A stretch of 64,000 bases of DNA. Source: Blastococcus mobilis. GTDB taxonomy: Bacteria; Actinomycetota; Actinomycetes; Mycobacteriales; Geodermatophilaceae. The notes below the pieces were generated by a model that searched no databases, was not told where the DNA came from, and was given only the letters and a program-made list of their open reading frames with translations. The DNA lies in assembly GCF_900188025.1 (NCBI RefSeq), contig NZ_FZNO01000002.1, positions 62,001 to 126,000 on the forward strand, read 5' to 3'. Shown here in pieces: positions 34,046 to 42,671 of this stretch (positions within the stretch are counted from its first letter, which is position 1; each line of letters opens with the position of its first letter). Position numbers and translations under genes: made by a program.

Positions 34046-34159
34046 CTAGGCCGAGGGAGGGGCCGACGCCGGCTCGGCCGCGCGCTCCGGCGCCGCAGCC
34101 TCCTGGGAAGTACGGCCGACCGCTGGCACCATCGCGAGCTCCCTGACCTCGACGCTCAT
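34046..34159 (-). CDS. possible 37-residue leader peptide
   Basis: An ATG at 34159 opens a short frame (MSVEVRELAMVPAVGRTSQE, ending Pro/Ala-rich) that stops 11 bases before the fusion gene start. Its position suggests a leader or translationally coupled peptide, but there is no strong ribosome site and no recognisable motif. It may be noise. Confidence 0.2.
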   Translation of the reverse strand: MSVEVRELAMVPAVGRTSQEAAAPERAAEPASAPPSA

Positions 34160-34253
34160 GGAGAGTCCCAGGTCGGAACGGCCGCGGTGGCGGCGTCCCC
34201 GGTCGGCAGCGGTGCGGTGTGGGCGTAGGCGGCGCGCGGAACGTCGCCCTGCC

Positions 34254-34296
34254 CGTACCAACCGACGCCGTCCATCCCGGCTCCTCGGTTGGTACG
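34254..34296. promoter_or_regulatory. 12-bp perfect inverted repeat, likely operator
   Basis: CGTACCAACCGA at 34254-34265 and its exact reverse complement TCGGTTGGTACG at 34285-34296 flank 19 bases in the 430-bp gap between the divergent fusion gene and gentisate dioxygenase gene. Length and placement fit a regulator binding both promoters. No regulator gene is immediately adjacent. Confidence 0.6.
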
Positions 34297-34463
34297 CGCA
34301 ATGCTGAACGCAGTCAAGACCGCGCCAGACGTCGGTCCGGCCGCGACCGGCGAGCAGCTCGACCGTCGATTGCGCAGGCACGGCGATCCTGCACAGCGGA
34401 AAACTGTTCCCCACGGCGTCGGAACGTCGGAGGATCGACCACCCGTCGAGGAGGACTCCCTTC

Positions 34464-35612
34464 ATGGCCCAGCAACTCGCGTCGCCTGTCTCGCTGACCG
34501 CCGTCGATGCACCCGACCAGCCGACTCCCACGCCCGAGCTGGAGCAGCTGTACCGCGGGTTCGAGCAGGAGCTGCTCGTCCCGTTGTGGACCGAGATCGG
34601 CGACCTCATGCCGGTTCACCCCCGGTCCCGTGCCGTACCGCACGTGTGGCGCTGGCAGAACCTGGTGGAGCTCGCCGACCGGGCGGGACATCTCGTGCCC
34701 GTCGGCCGTGGCGGTGAGCGCCGGGCGATCGCGCTGGCCAACCCCGCGCTGGGCGGCAAGCCCTACGCCACCCCCACCCTGTGGGCGGCGATCCAGTACC
34801 TGATGCCCGGCGAGGACGCTCCCGAGCACCGGCACACGCAGCACGCCTTCCGCTTCGTCGTCGAGGGCGCGGGGGTGTGGACCGTGGTCGGCCGGGATCC
34901 GGTGCCGATGAATCGCGGCGACTTCCTGCCGCAGGCCGGCTGGAACTGGCACGCGCACCACAACGCCGCCGACCGGCCGATGGCGTGGATCGACGGCCTG
35001 GACATCCCGTTCCAGTACACCTCGGAGTCACAGTTCTTCGAGTTCGGCCGCGAACAGATCAGCGAGCAGGAGCGGACCACGCCGGAGCGCTCCCGCTCGC
35101 AGCGGTTGTGGGGTCACCCCGGCCTGCGCCCGGTCTCCGTACCGGGCACCACTCCCGGCACCCCGCTGCTCAACTACCGATGGGCCGACACCGACGCCGC
35201 GCTCACCGACCAACTCGCGCTGGAGGCCGAGGGCTACCCGGGCACGGTGGAGCCGGGCCACGCCGCCGTCCGCTACACCAACCCGACCACCGGCGGGGAC
35301 GTCCTGCCGACGATCCGGGCCGAGATGCACCGCGTCCGCCGCGGCGCCGAGACCGCCCCGCGTCGCGAAGCCGGGTCCTCGGTGTTCCAGGTCTTCGACG
35401 GCAGCGGCACCGTCACCGTCGGCGACTCGTCCTGGCGCGTCTCACGCGGCGACCTGTTCGTCGTCCCGTCGTGGCAGCCGCTGTCCGTCCATTCCGAAGC
35501 CGGCACCTCCGACTCCGACTCCGGCGCCTTGGACCTCTTCCGGTTCAGCGACACCCCGATCTTCGAGGCACTGCACCTCGACCGCGTCTCCGTGGAAGGC
35601 GCCGAAGGATGA
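34464..35612 (+). CDS. gentisate 1,2-dioxygenase (bicupin)
   Basis: 382 residues, the normal length. This Fe(II) ring-cleaving enzyme converts gentisate to maleylpyruvate. The first cupin has PEHRHTQHAFRFVVEGAGVWTVV, giving metal-ligand His 122 and 124 with a further His in NWHAHHN. The second cupin (residues about 285-360) has EAGSSVFQVFDGSGTVTVG and RGDLFVVPSWQPLSVHSE. The N-terminal PVHPRSRAVPHVWRW stretch is typical of gentisate and 1-hydroxy-2-naphthoate dioxygenases. GAGGAGG at 34448-34454 gives a strong ribosome site. The stop overlaps the next start (ATGA), and three further genes of the lower pathway follow. Confidence 0.9.
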   Translation: MAQQLASPVSLTAVDAPDQPTPTPELEQLYRGFEQELLVPLWTEIGDLMPVHPRSRAVPHVWRWQNLVELADRAGHLVPVGRGGERRAIALANPALGGKPYATPTLWAAIQYLMPGEDAPEHRHTQHAFRFVVEGAGVWTVVGRDPVPMNRGDFLPQAGWNWHAHHNAADRPMAWIDGLDIPFQYTSESQFFEFGREQISEQERTTPERSRSQRLWGHPGLRPVSVPGTTPGTPLLNYRWADTDAALTDQLALEAEGYPGTVEPGHAAVRYTNPTTGGDVLPTIRAEMHRVRRGAETAPRREAGSSVFQVFDGSGTVTVGDSSWRVSRGDLFVVPSWQPLSVHSEAGTSDSDSGALDLFRFSDTPIFEALHLDRVSVEGAEG

Positions 35613-36451
35613 AGCTGGCCACCATCCGCACCCTCGACGGGCGCACCCGCGCGGTGCGCGTCGAGGACGATCGTCTCGTCGACCTGGGCGCAGCCGACCT
35701 CGGCGTCCTTCTCGGCACCCCGGGGTGGGAGGAGCGCGCGACGGCCGCGACGGAGCCGGTCCCCGAGGTTCGGGGCGCGGCCTTCGCTCCGGTCGTCCCG
35801 CGCCCCGGCAAGATCGTCTGCGTCGGGCTCAACTACCGCAACCACATCCTCGAGATGGGCCGGGAGCTGCCCGAGTACCCGACGCTGTTCAGCAAGTTCG
35901 TCGACACCCTCGTCGGTGCGAACGACGACATCGTCAAGCCGCCGGAGACCGACGCGTTCGACTGGGAATGCGAACTGGCGGTGATCATCGGCACCCGCGT
36001 CCGCCGGGCACGCGGCGCCGACGCCGAGCAGGCGATCGCGGGCTTCGCGGTGCTCAATGACGTCACCTGCCGGGACTGGCAGTTCCGGACCCGAGAGTGG
36101 CTGCAGGGCAAGAACTGGGAAGCCACCACGCCCCTGGGTCCGTACCTGGTCACCCCGGACGAGCTGCCCGGCGGCGTCCGCCCCGCCTTGGAGATCACGA
36201 CCAGGATCGACGGCGAGACGGTGCAGAAGGACACCACCGCCGACCTGCTGTTCGACCCGGTCGCGCTGGTCGAGTACGTCTCCACGATCGTCTCGCTGCG
36301 GCCCGGCGACGTGATCGCCACCGGCACCCCTGGTGGCGTCGGCCACGCCCGCAAGCCCGCCCGCTACCTGGAGGTCGGCCAGGTGCTGACCACCGAGATC
36401 ACCGGCCTGGGTCGGTGCGAGAACATGGTCGTCGCCGACATCCCGGCGTGA
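35609..36451 (+). CDS. fumarylacetoacetate hydrolase family protein, likely fumarylpyruvate hydrolase
   Basis: 280 residues. FAH-family core: KIVCVGLNYRNHILEMG, PTLFSKFVDTLVGANDDI, the metal-binding acids in DWECELAVIIG, FAVLNDVTCRDWQFR, WLQGKNWEATTPLGPYLVT, and PGDVIATGTPGGVGHARKP. These Mg2+/Mn2+ enzymes hydrolyse C-C bonds of acylpyruvates. Directly coupled to gentisate dioxygenase and followed by a maleylpyruvate isomerase, it most likely splits fumarylpyruvate into fumarate and pyruvate. Direct maleylpyruvate hydrolysis is an alternative. Confidence 0.88.
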   Translation: MKLATIRTLDGRTRAVRVEDDRLVDLGAADLGVLLGTPGWEERATAATEPVPEVRGAAFAPVVPRPGKIVCVGLNYRNHILEMGRELPEYPTLFSKFVDTLVGANDDIVKPPETDAFDWECELAVIIGTRVRRARGADAEQAIAGFAVLNDVTCRDWQFRTREWLQGKNWEATTPLGPYLVTPDELPGGVRPALEITTRIDGETVQKDTTADLLFDPVALVEYVSTIVSLRPGDVIATGTPGGVGHARKPARYLEVGQVLTTEITGLGRCENMVVADIPA

Positions 36452-36494
36452 CGGCGATGCGCGACGCCGCGACGCCGCGACGACCCAGGCTCGG

Positions 36495-37172
36495 ATGGAC
36501 GAGGGCACGTCGGTCTTCCTGGACAGCCTCGCCCGCATCGAGGACGACGCACTCGCCGGTCCCACCGCGCTACCGGGCTGGACCGGTCGGCACCTGGTGG
36601 CCCACGTGGCCGCCAACGCCGAGGCGCTGGTGAACCTGGCGCACTGGGCCGCCACCGGTGAGGAGACGCCGATGTACTCCTCCCGGGGACAGCGGAACGC
36701 GGACATCGAGGACGGCTCCCGACGCCCACCGGACGAACTGCGCCGGTGGGCGGCCGCCTCCTCGGAGCGGCTCTCCTCCGTCCTGCGTGCGCTCACCGAC
36801 GAGCAGTGGTCACGGCGCGTCCGCACCGCCCAGGGGCGCGAGGTCGCGGCCACCGAGATCCCGTGGTTGCGCGCGCGGGAGGTCATGGTGCACGCGCTGG
36901 ACCTCGACCCGACCCTGACCTTCGACGACCTGCCCGAGGGTTTCGTTCTCGCACTCGTCCACGACATCGTCGCGCGTCGATCGAACGGCGAGCAGCCGGC
37001 CCTCGCCCTCGCCGCCGACGGCGGCCGGCACGTGTGGTCGATGCCGGGGCGGGACCAGCCCATCGAGGTCCACGGATCACTCGACGGCGTCGCGGCCTAC
37101 CTCGCCGGGCGCCCCGGAGCCGACGTGACGAGCCCGACCGGTGCGGTTCCCGATCTTCCGCCCTGGCTGTAG
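36495..37172 (+). CDS. mycothiol-dependent maleylpyruvate isomerase family protein
   Basis: 225 residues. The N-terminal DinB-like/MDMPI four-helix domain has PTALPGWTGRHLVAHVAANAEALVNLAHWA, with the His (HLVAHVA) that helps bind metal, and VMVHALDLD supplies a further His. The MDMPI C-terminal domain follows (LALAADGGRHVWSM, LDGVAAYLAGR). Members isomerise maleylpyruvate to fumarylpyruvate using mycothiol, the actinobacterial thiol. Position between the FAH hydrolase and a thioesterase in a gentisate operon supports that reaction. No strong Shine-Dalgarno is seen before the ATG at 36495. Confidence 0.88.
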   Translation: MDEGTSVFLDSLARIEDDALAGPTALPGWTGRHLVAHVAANAEALVNLAHWAATGEETPMYSSRGQRNADIEDGSRRPPDELRRWAAASSERLSSVLRALTDEQWSRRVRTAQGREVAATEIPWLRAREVMVHALDLDPTLTFDDLPEGFVLALVHDIVARRSNGEQPALALAADGGRHVWSMPGRDQPIEVHGSLDGVAAYLAGRPGADVTSPTGAVPDLPPWL

Positions 37173-37403
37173 GCCCCTCTCTCCGCGGTACCACCGTCCA
37201 TCAGACCCCACCAGGTGCCGGGCAGGCGCCGTCCGGGGACGCGCAGGCTTGCCGGGAACATCTCCTGAGAGACCGCCGCGAACACTTCGTCCCGTCCTCC
37301 GGAGAGTCCGGGTTCCCGAGGTCATCGACGCCGGTCAGGAGCTGCGCCGGGTGGTCCCCGGAGAGGCGGGAGCGGTGGGGGCTCGGCCAGCTAGGGTCCC
37401 CCG

Positions 37404-37817
37404 ATGACCACCGAAGCGCCGGCCTGGTTCCCCGAGGACGTGACGAGTGCCCTGGACGAGAAGCTCGGCATCGAGATCATCGACTGGAATCCCGACCGAG
37501 TCGTGGCCCGGATGCCCGTCGAGGGCAACACCCAGCCCTACGGCCTGCTCCACGGCGGAGCGACGTGCAGCCTGGTCGAGACCGTGGGGTCGTACGCGGC
37601 CGCCTTGGCAGCGGGGCCCGGCGCTCACGTGGTGGGCATCGAGCTGAATGCCACCTACCTTCTCTCCGCCACGTCCGGGCACGTCACGGCGGTCTGCACA
37701 CCCGTCGGGTCCGAGCTTCCGCTCGCAACCTTCGTCATCGAGGTCGTCGACGACCGAGGTCGGTCGACCGCCAGCGCTCGCCTGACCTGCATGGTGCGAC
37801 CCGCCCGCGACGCCTGA
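37404..37817 (+). CDS. PaaI-family hotdog thioesterase
   Basis: 137 residues of single hotdog domain. LDEKLGIEIIDWNPDRVVARMPVEGNTQPYGLLHGGATCSLVETVGS contains the HGG motif on the long helix that binds and activates acyl-CoA, followed by GIELNATYLLSATSGHVTAVC. PaaI-type enzymes hydrolyse aromatic or hydroxy-aromatic acyl-CoAs, so it could release gentisate from gentisyl-CoA or rescue CoA. It follows a 231-base gap. TAGGGT at 37392-37397, six bases before the ATG without a ribosome site, suggests a leaderless transcript of its own. Confidence 0.85.
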   Translation: MTTEAPAWFPEDVTSALDEKLGIEIIDWNPDRVVARMPVEGNTQPYGLLHGGATCSLVETVGSYAAALAAGPGAHVVGIELNATYLLSATSGHVTAVCTPVGSELPLATFVIEVVDDRGRSTASARLTCMVRPARDA

Positions 37818-38022
37818 TCCGCGGCATCCGTCGTCTCGACGCACGTCGCGAGCGGAACCCACGAGCCGGGTCCACAGCGGCCGAGTCGGGCGGATCTCGC
37901 TCGGCAGAGAGCCACGCCGGTCAGGACCCGGCTCGGACGTCCTACAGGCTCGAGTCCCGAGTCAAGCGTTGCGTAGTGCGAGAGACTGACGCGGTGTCAG
38001 CTCCTGCGCACCACCTCGCCCG

Positions 38023-38922
38023 GTGACCGCTGCGACCTCGCGTGTCCAGTCGGTCGGCGGCCCGGCCCTGTTCGTCCTGCTCTGGAGCACCGGCTTCGTC
38101 GGCGCCAAGTACGGCCTGCCCTACGCCGAGCCCTTCACCTTCCTCGGCGTCCGCCTCGCGCTGGCCGCGGTGCTGCTCGCCCTGATCGCAGTCGTCCTCC
38201 GTTCGGCCGGCATGGTCTCCCGGCCGCAGTACGGCAGAGCCGCAGTGGCCGGGATCCTCCTGCACGCGGGCTACCTCGGCGGGGTCTTCTACGCGATCTC
38301 GCTCGGCATCCCGGCCGGGGTCTCCGCAGTCGTGGTGAGCCTGCAGCCGGTCCTCACAGCCGTCCTCGCCAGCCGGGTGCTCGGCGAGCACCCGACGCCG
38401 CGGCAGTGGGCGGGCCTCGCGCTCGGCGTGGCGGGGGTGGCCCTGGTGGTCGGCCCCGGGCTGGCCCGTGCCGGCTCGGCCGAGCCCCTCTCGATCCCCG
38501 GACTGGTCGCCTGCGTGGTGGCCCTCGCGTCGGGCACGCTCGGCACCGTCTTCCAGAAGCGGCACGGGGACGGTATCCCGCTGGTCTGGGGAACGGCGGT
38601 GCAGTACGTGGCGGCCGGGGCACTGCTGCTGGCGGTCGCGGCCGCCACCGAGGACATGACGATCCGATGGACCGGCGAGTTCGTGGCCGCCTTCGTCTGG
38701 CTCGTCGTCGTCCTGTCCCTGGGCGCCGTCCTGCTGCTGCTCCTGCTCCTGCGTCGCGGCAGTGCTGCCGGGGTCTCGAGCCTGTACTACCTCGTGCCGC
38801 CGGCGGTCGCCGTCGAGGCGTACCTGCTCTTCGGCGAGCGGGTGACCGCGCTCTCGCTCGTCGGGATCGTCGTCACCGCGGTGGGCGTCGCACTCGTCGT
38901 CGTGCCGCCCCGGAAACGGTGA
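38023..38922 (+). CDS. EamA/DMT-family transporter
   Basis: 299 residues with ten hydrophobic segments in two EamA repeats, starting from GPALFVLLWSTGFVGAKYGLPYAEP (the family's WSTGF motif) and LAGVSAVVVSLQPVLTAVLASRVLGEHPTPRQW-type repeat ends, then SSLYYLVPPAVAVEAYLLFGERVTALSLVGIVVTAVGVAL. Drug/metabolite transporters usually export small metabolites. It closes the plus-strand run of gentisate genes but after a 205-base gap and with its own GTG start, so co-function is uncertain. The neighbouring convergent gene is the AMP ligase. Confidence 0.85.
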   Translation: MTAATSRVQSVGGPALFVLLWSTGFVGAKYGLPYAEPFTFLGVRLALAAVLLALIAVVLRSAGMVSRPQYGRAAVAGILLHAGYLGGVFYAISLGIPAGVSAVVVSLQPVLTAVLASRVLGEHPTPRQWAGLALGVAGVALVVGPGLARAGSAEPLSIPGLVACVVALASGTLGTVFQKRHGDGIPLVWGTAVQYVAAGALLLAVAAATEDMTIRWTGEFVAAFVWLVVVLSLGAVLLLLLLLRRGSAAGVSSLYYLVPPAVAVEAYLLFGERVTALSLVGIVVTAVGVALVVVPPRKR

Positions 38923-38968
38923 CGACGGGGCGCCGCCCCTCCGACTCCCGGAACGGCGGGGGCGACGG

Positions 38969-40639
38969 TCACCCGGCGGCGAGCCGGGTCGCCAGGTCCT
39001 CGCGGAGCGCCTTCTTGTCGATCTTCCCGACCTTGGTCGTGGGCAGGTCGTCGACGACCTCGAGTCGCTCGGGCCACTTGTAGCGGGCCACGTCGGCGGC
39101 CGCCATCGCCGTCCGGACGTCCTCGAGGGTCAGCGTCGCCCCCGGCTTGAGGACGGCGTAGAGCGCCACCCGCTCCCCCAGCTCGGCGTCGGACATCGCC
39201 ACCGCGGCGACCTGCGCCACCTCCGGCAGTCGGTAGACGAGGTTCTCGACCTCCTCGGCGCTGATCTTCTCGCCACCCCGGTTGATCATGTCCTTGTCCC
39301 GGCCCTCGACGACGAGGTTGCCGTCCGGCCGGCGCCGCACGACGTCCCCGCTGCGGTACCAGCCGTCCGCGGTGAACGCGCGGGCGTTCTGCTCCGCCGC
39401 CCGGTAGTAGCCCCTCGGGGTGTACGGGCCCCGGGTGAGCAGCGAGCCGGGGACGCCGTCGGGGACGTCCCGGTCGGCCTCGTCCACGATCCGCACCTCG
39501 TCGCCCGGGCTCAGCGGACGGCCCTGGGTGGCGCAGACGACGTCGTCGGGATCGTCGAGCCGGGTGTAGTTGAGCAGCCCCTCGGCCATCCCGAACACCT
39601 GCTGCAGCGTCGCGCCGAGCACCGGCCGGATCCGCCGGGCGACCTCGTCGGCGAGCCGGGCGCCCCCCACCTGGAGCAGGCGGAGGGAGCCCAGCTCCCC
39701 GGCGCCGTGCTCCTCGGCATGAGCCAACCAGCGCTGCGCCACCGCCGGGACGGCCGCGGTCGTGGTCACGCCCTCCGCCGCGATCACGGCGAAGGTCCGC
39801 TCCGGTTCGGGTGATCCGAGCATGACCGCCCGCCCACCGGTCAGCAGCGTGCCGAGGATCCCCGGGCAGGCCAGCGGGAAGTTGTGCGACGCCGGCAGGG
39901 ACGTCAGGTAGACGGTGTCCTCGTCGAGGCCGCAGAGTTCGGCGCTGGCGCGGGCGTTGTAGCCGTAGTCGTCGTGGGTGCGGGCGATGAGCTTCGGCAG
40001 CCCCGTGGTCCCGCCGGAGAGCAGGAACACCGCCACCTCGCGGCTGCCCGGCGGATCGGCGTCCCATCGGGACCGGACCTCGTCCTCCGGTTCGGCACAG
40101 AGCGCGGTGAGGTCCACGGAGCCGGGGCGGACGTCGTCGCCGACCACCAGCACGTGCCGCAGGCCGGCCGACTCCGCCACCAGCTGCACCGCCATGGCCT
40201 GGTGGTCGAAGCCGCGCAGCTCGCCGGGGACGGCGAGGGCGGCGGCCTCGCTGTGCTCGGCGAGGTAGGCCAGCTCGTGGCGGCGATGGGCGGGCAGCGC
40301 CATGACGGGGACGACGCCGGCGCGCAGGCAGGCGAGCGTGAGGACGACGAACTGCCAGCAGTTGGGCAGCTGGACCACGATCCGGTCGCCCCGCTCGAGC
40401 CCGAGGTCGGCGAGCCGGCTCGCGGCCGCGTCGGAGCGGGTGGTCAGCGACCGGTAGGTGAGCCGCAGGTCCCCGTCGACGACGGCCACCGCGTCGGGGC
40501 GGCGGTCGGCGGCGGCCCACAGCTCCTCGCCCAGCGAGAGCCCGCGCCACCATCCCCGCTCGGCGTAGGCGGCGGCGACGTCGTCGGGCCACGGGACGAC
40601 CCCCGCGGCGATCGGCGTCGGTCGGAAGGGCTCAGACAC
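38969..40639 (-). CDS. salicylate/2,3-dihydroxybenzoate-AMP ligase-like enzyme
   Basis: 556 residues, close to EntE/DhbE-type adenylating enzymes and to SdgA of the Streptomyces salicylate pathway. Motifs: FLLSGGTTGLPKLIARTHDDYGYN (P-loop and the DHB-specific HNDY-like segment), LPASHNFPLACPG (aryl-binding Asn), QQVFGMAEGLLNYTR, WYRSGDVV, GRDKDMINRGGEKISAEEVE and TTKVGKIDKKALRED. It activates an ortho-hydroxybenzoate as the acyl-AMP. GTG at 40639 overlaps the preceding gene by eight bases, so it is translated with the CoA ligase upstream. No carrier-protein gene is near, so siderophore use is less likely than catabolism. Confidence 0.88.
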   Translation of the reverse strand: MSEPFRPTPIAAGVVPWPDDVAAAYAERGWWRGLSLGEELWAAADRRPDAVAVVDGDLRLTYRSLTTRSDAAASRLADLGLERGDRIVVQLPNCWQFVVLTLACLRAGVVPVMALPAHRRHELAYLAEHSEAAALAVPGELRGFDHQAMAVQLVAESAGLRHVLVVGDDVRPGSVDLTALCAEPEDEVRSRWDADPPGSREVAVFLLSGGTTGLPKLIARTHDDYGYNARASAELCGLDEDTVYLTSLPASHNFPLACPGILGTLLTGGRAVMLGSPEPERTFAVIAAEGVTTTAAVPAVAQRWLAHAEEHGAGELGSLRLLQVGGARLADEVARRIRPVLGATLQQVFGMAEGLLNYTRLDDPDDVVCATQGRPLSPGDEVRIVDEADRDVPDGVPGSLLTRGPYTPRGYYRAAEQNARAFTADGWYRSGDVVRRRPDGNLVVEGRDKDMINRGGEKISAEEVENLVYRLPEVAQVAAVAMSDAELGERVALYAVLKPGATLTLEDVRTAMAAADVARYKWPERLEVVDDLPTTKVGKIDKKALREDLATRLAAG

Positions 40640-42671
40640 GGTGCTCCTCCTCGCGCAGCGTGACGACGGCGTCGAGGGCGATCAGCCCGTCGACGGTGAC
40701 CCGCAGCGGATTGATCTCGACGGACTCCAGCTCGGGACGGGCCAGGAGAACCCCACCGAGGGCCACCAGCACCGCGCCGAGCGCGGCCCGGTCCGCGACC
40801 GGGCCGCCCCGGAAGCCGTCGAGCAGGGCCCGCCCGGCCAGTTCGTCGGCGAGCGCACCGGCGTCCTCCGGGCTTCCCGTCGCCGGGGCCACGGCGACGT
40901 CGGCCAGCGCCTCGGCGACCACGCCGCCCAGACCCAGCAGGACGATCGGACCGAACACGGCGTCCCGCGAGGCGCCGGCCAGGAGGTCGACCCCGGGCGG
41001 CGCCATGGACTCCAGCAGGAACCGTCCGGCGCCGAGCCCCTCGAGGGCGTCGAGCGCGGCGTCGAGCTCGACTGCGTCGCGGACGCCGAGGTGCACACCG
41101 CCGACGTCGGACTTGTGGACCACCCGCGCGTCGAGCAGCTTGACCGCGAGCGGGCCGGGCAACTCGGCCAGGGCCCGGTGCGCCGCCGCGCGGTCGTGGC
41201 AGGCCCGCCGCGGCGGGGTGCGCACGCCGAGCCGGCCGAGCAGCGTCTTCGCGGCGTCCTCGTCGAGTTCCCCGCTCGGAAGGTCGACGACGGCCGGTGC
41301 CACGGGAGGCGCGGCGGATGCCCTGGCCTGCGCCCGGGCGTCGTCGATCAGCGCGACGACCGCGGTGGTGAGGGCCGCAGGGCTCGTGAGGGAAGGGACG
41401 CCGAGGTCCCGCAGTGCCTGCCGTTGCGGCCGCACCTGCTCCGCCGGGCCGCCCAGCCCGACCACCAGGGGGCCCGCGGCCGGGTCGACGACCCCGGGCA
41501 GGTCCAGCGCGTCCGGCTCGGACAGGGCGTAGGCGCTGACCAGGTCGATGCCGGGATCGGCGGCGACGGCGGCCAGCACCGAGCCGAAGCCGGGCCCCGG
41601 TCGGCCGGTGTCGACGGGGTTGGCCTGGTAGGTGAGCGGCGGCAGCAGCTCGCCGAGCCGCGAGACCGTCGCGGCCGAGAACGCGGGGACGGGCACGCCG
41701 CGCCCGCGGAGCCCGTCGACGTGGAGCAGGCCGGGCCCCGCCTGGGCGGTGACCACCCCGACGGCGGGACCGGCGGACGGCGGCAGCCGCAGGACCGACA
41801 GGGCGGTGACCGCGTCGACCAGCGCGCGCTCGTCGTCGACGAGGACCGCGCCCGCCGAGCGCAGCGCCGCGCGGGTGGTCCGCCAGGAGGTGGCCAGGGC
41901 ACCGGTGTGGGAGCGGGCGAACTCGGCGACGTCGTTGCGGCCGACGACGAGCGCGACGACCGGGACGCGGGCGCTCGCGGCGCGGACGGCGGCGACCAGG
42001 GCCGGACCGTCGTCGACGGATTCGACGTGCAGTGCGACCACCCGCGTGCGGTCGTCCGCGGCCAGGTGCCCGAGGACGTCGGGGGCGCCCACGTCCACCG
42101 CGTTGCCGAGCCCCACGGCGAGCGAGACCCCGAGCCCGGCCTCGGCCAGGAGGAAGGCCAGCGCGTGGTTGACCCCACCGCTGGCCGCCACCACGGCGAC
42201 CGGTCCGGGCGGCACGGAGGCGACCCCGGGGACGAAGGTGGCGGTCAGCGCCCGGGCGGGGTCGAGGAAGCCGGAGGTGTTCGGGCCGAGCAGCGCGATC
42301 CCGGCGTCCACGGCCGCCGCGACGAGCTCGCGCTGGTAGGCCACGCCCGGGCCGCCGGCCTCCGCGTAGCCGCCGGAGCAGACGAGGACCGCACGGGCTC
42401 CCCCCGCGGCGGCGTCGGTGAGGGCCGCCGCCGACACCGAGGCGGGCACGCACAGCACGGCCAGGTCGATCGGTCCGGCGGCAGACGCGGCCTCGGCGAC
42501 ACCGGCGTAGCGGGCCGCCGCCGGGTCGGCATCCCGGGGGTTGACACCGACCACCGTGCCGGGGAACGCGCGGAGCGACCGGGCCATGACCGCCCCCAGC
42601 TTCGAGGGGTCGCGGGAGGCGCCGACGACGGCGATGCCCCGCGGGGCGAACAGCGGGTCCAGCCGGCTCAC
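40632..42671 (-). CDS. acetate-CoA ligase-family (NDP-forming) acyl-CoA synthetase
   Basis: 679 residues, fusing both halves of NDP-forming acyl-CoA synthetases: the alpha part with FAPRGIAVVGASRDPSKLGAVM (CoA-binding Rossmann), VLLCS-GYAE-type and GLLGPNTSGFLDP, and an ATP-grasp beta part (LGRLGVRTPPRRACHD, VVHKSDVGGVHLGV, GPIVLLGLGGVVAEAL, SVEINPLRV). The usual catalytic His of the alpha part appears as a GGVNHALAF segment. GTG overlaps the hydroxylase stop by four bases. Sandwiched between the AMP ligase and the hydroxylase, it probably completes CoA transfer to the aryl acid; this role is inference. Confidence 0.8.
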   Translation of the reverse strand: MSRLDPLFAPRGIAVVGASRDPSKLGAVMARSLRAFPGTVVGVNPRDADPAAARYAGVAEAASAAGPIDLAVLCVPASVSAAALTDAAAGGARAVLVCSGGYAEAGGPGVAYQRELVAAAVDAGIALLGPNTSGFLDPARALTATFVPGVASVPPGPVAVVAASGGVNHALAFLLAEAGLGVSLAVGLGNAVDVGAPDVLGHLAADDRTRVVALHVESVDDGPALVAAVRAASARVPVVALVVGRNDVAEFARSHTGALATSWRTTRAALRSAGAVLVDDERALVDAVTALSVLRLPPSAGPAVGVVTAQAGPGLLHVDGLRGRGVPVPAFSAATVSRLGELLPPLTYQANPVDTGRPGPGFGSVLAAVAADPGIDLVSAYALSEPDALDLPGVVDPAAGPLVVGLGGPAEQVRPQRQALRDLGVPSLTSPAALTTAVVALIDDARAQARASAAPPVAPAVVDLPSGELDEDAAKTLLGRLGVRTPPRRACHDRAAAHRALAELPGPLAVKLLDARVVHKSDVGGVHLGVRDAVELDAALDALEGLGAGRFLLESMAPPGVDLLAGASRDAVFGPIVLLGLGGVVAEALADVAVAPATGSPEDAGALADELAGRALLDGFRGGPVADRAALGAVLVALGGVLLARPELESVEINPLRVTVDGLIALDAVVTLREEEHRV

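Noticed and set aside
34035-34301. 89-codon N-terminal extension of the fusion gene
   Set aside because: The stretch is Pro/Arg/Gly-rich and unlike protein, and it crosses the operator-like repeat; the hydrolase domain begins naturally at the GTG at 34034.
38919-38972. GGTGAC/GTCACC repeat between the EamA transporter and the AMP ligase
   Set aside because: Short arms nearly 40 bases apart; overlaps both gene ends and is not a convincing terminator.
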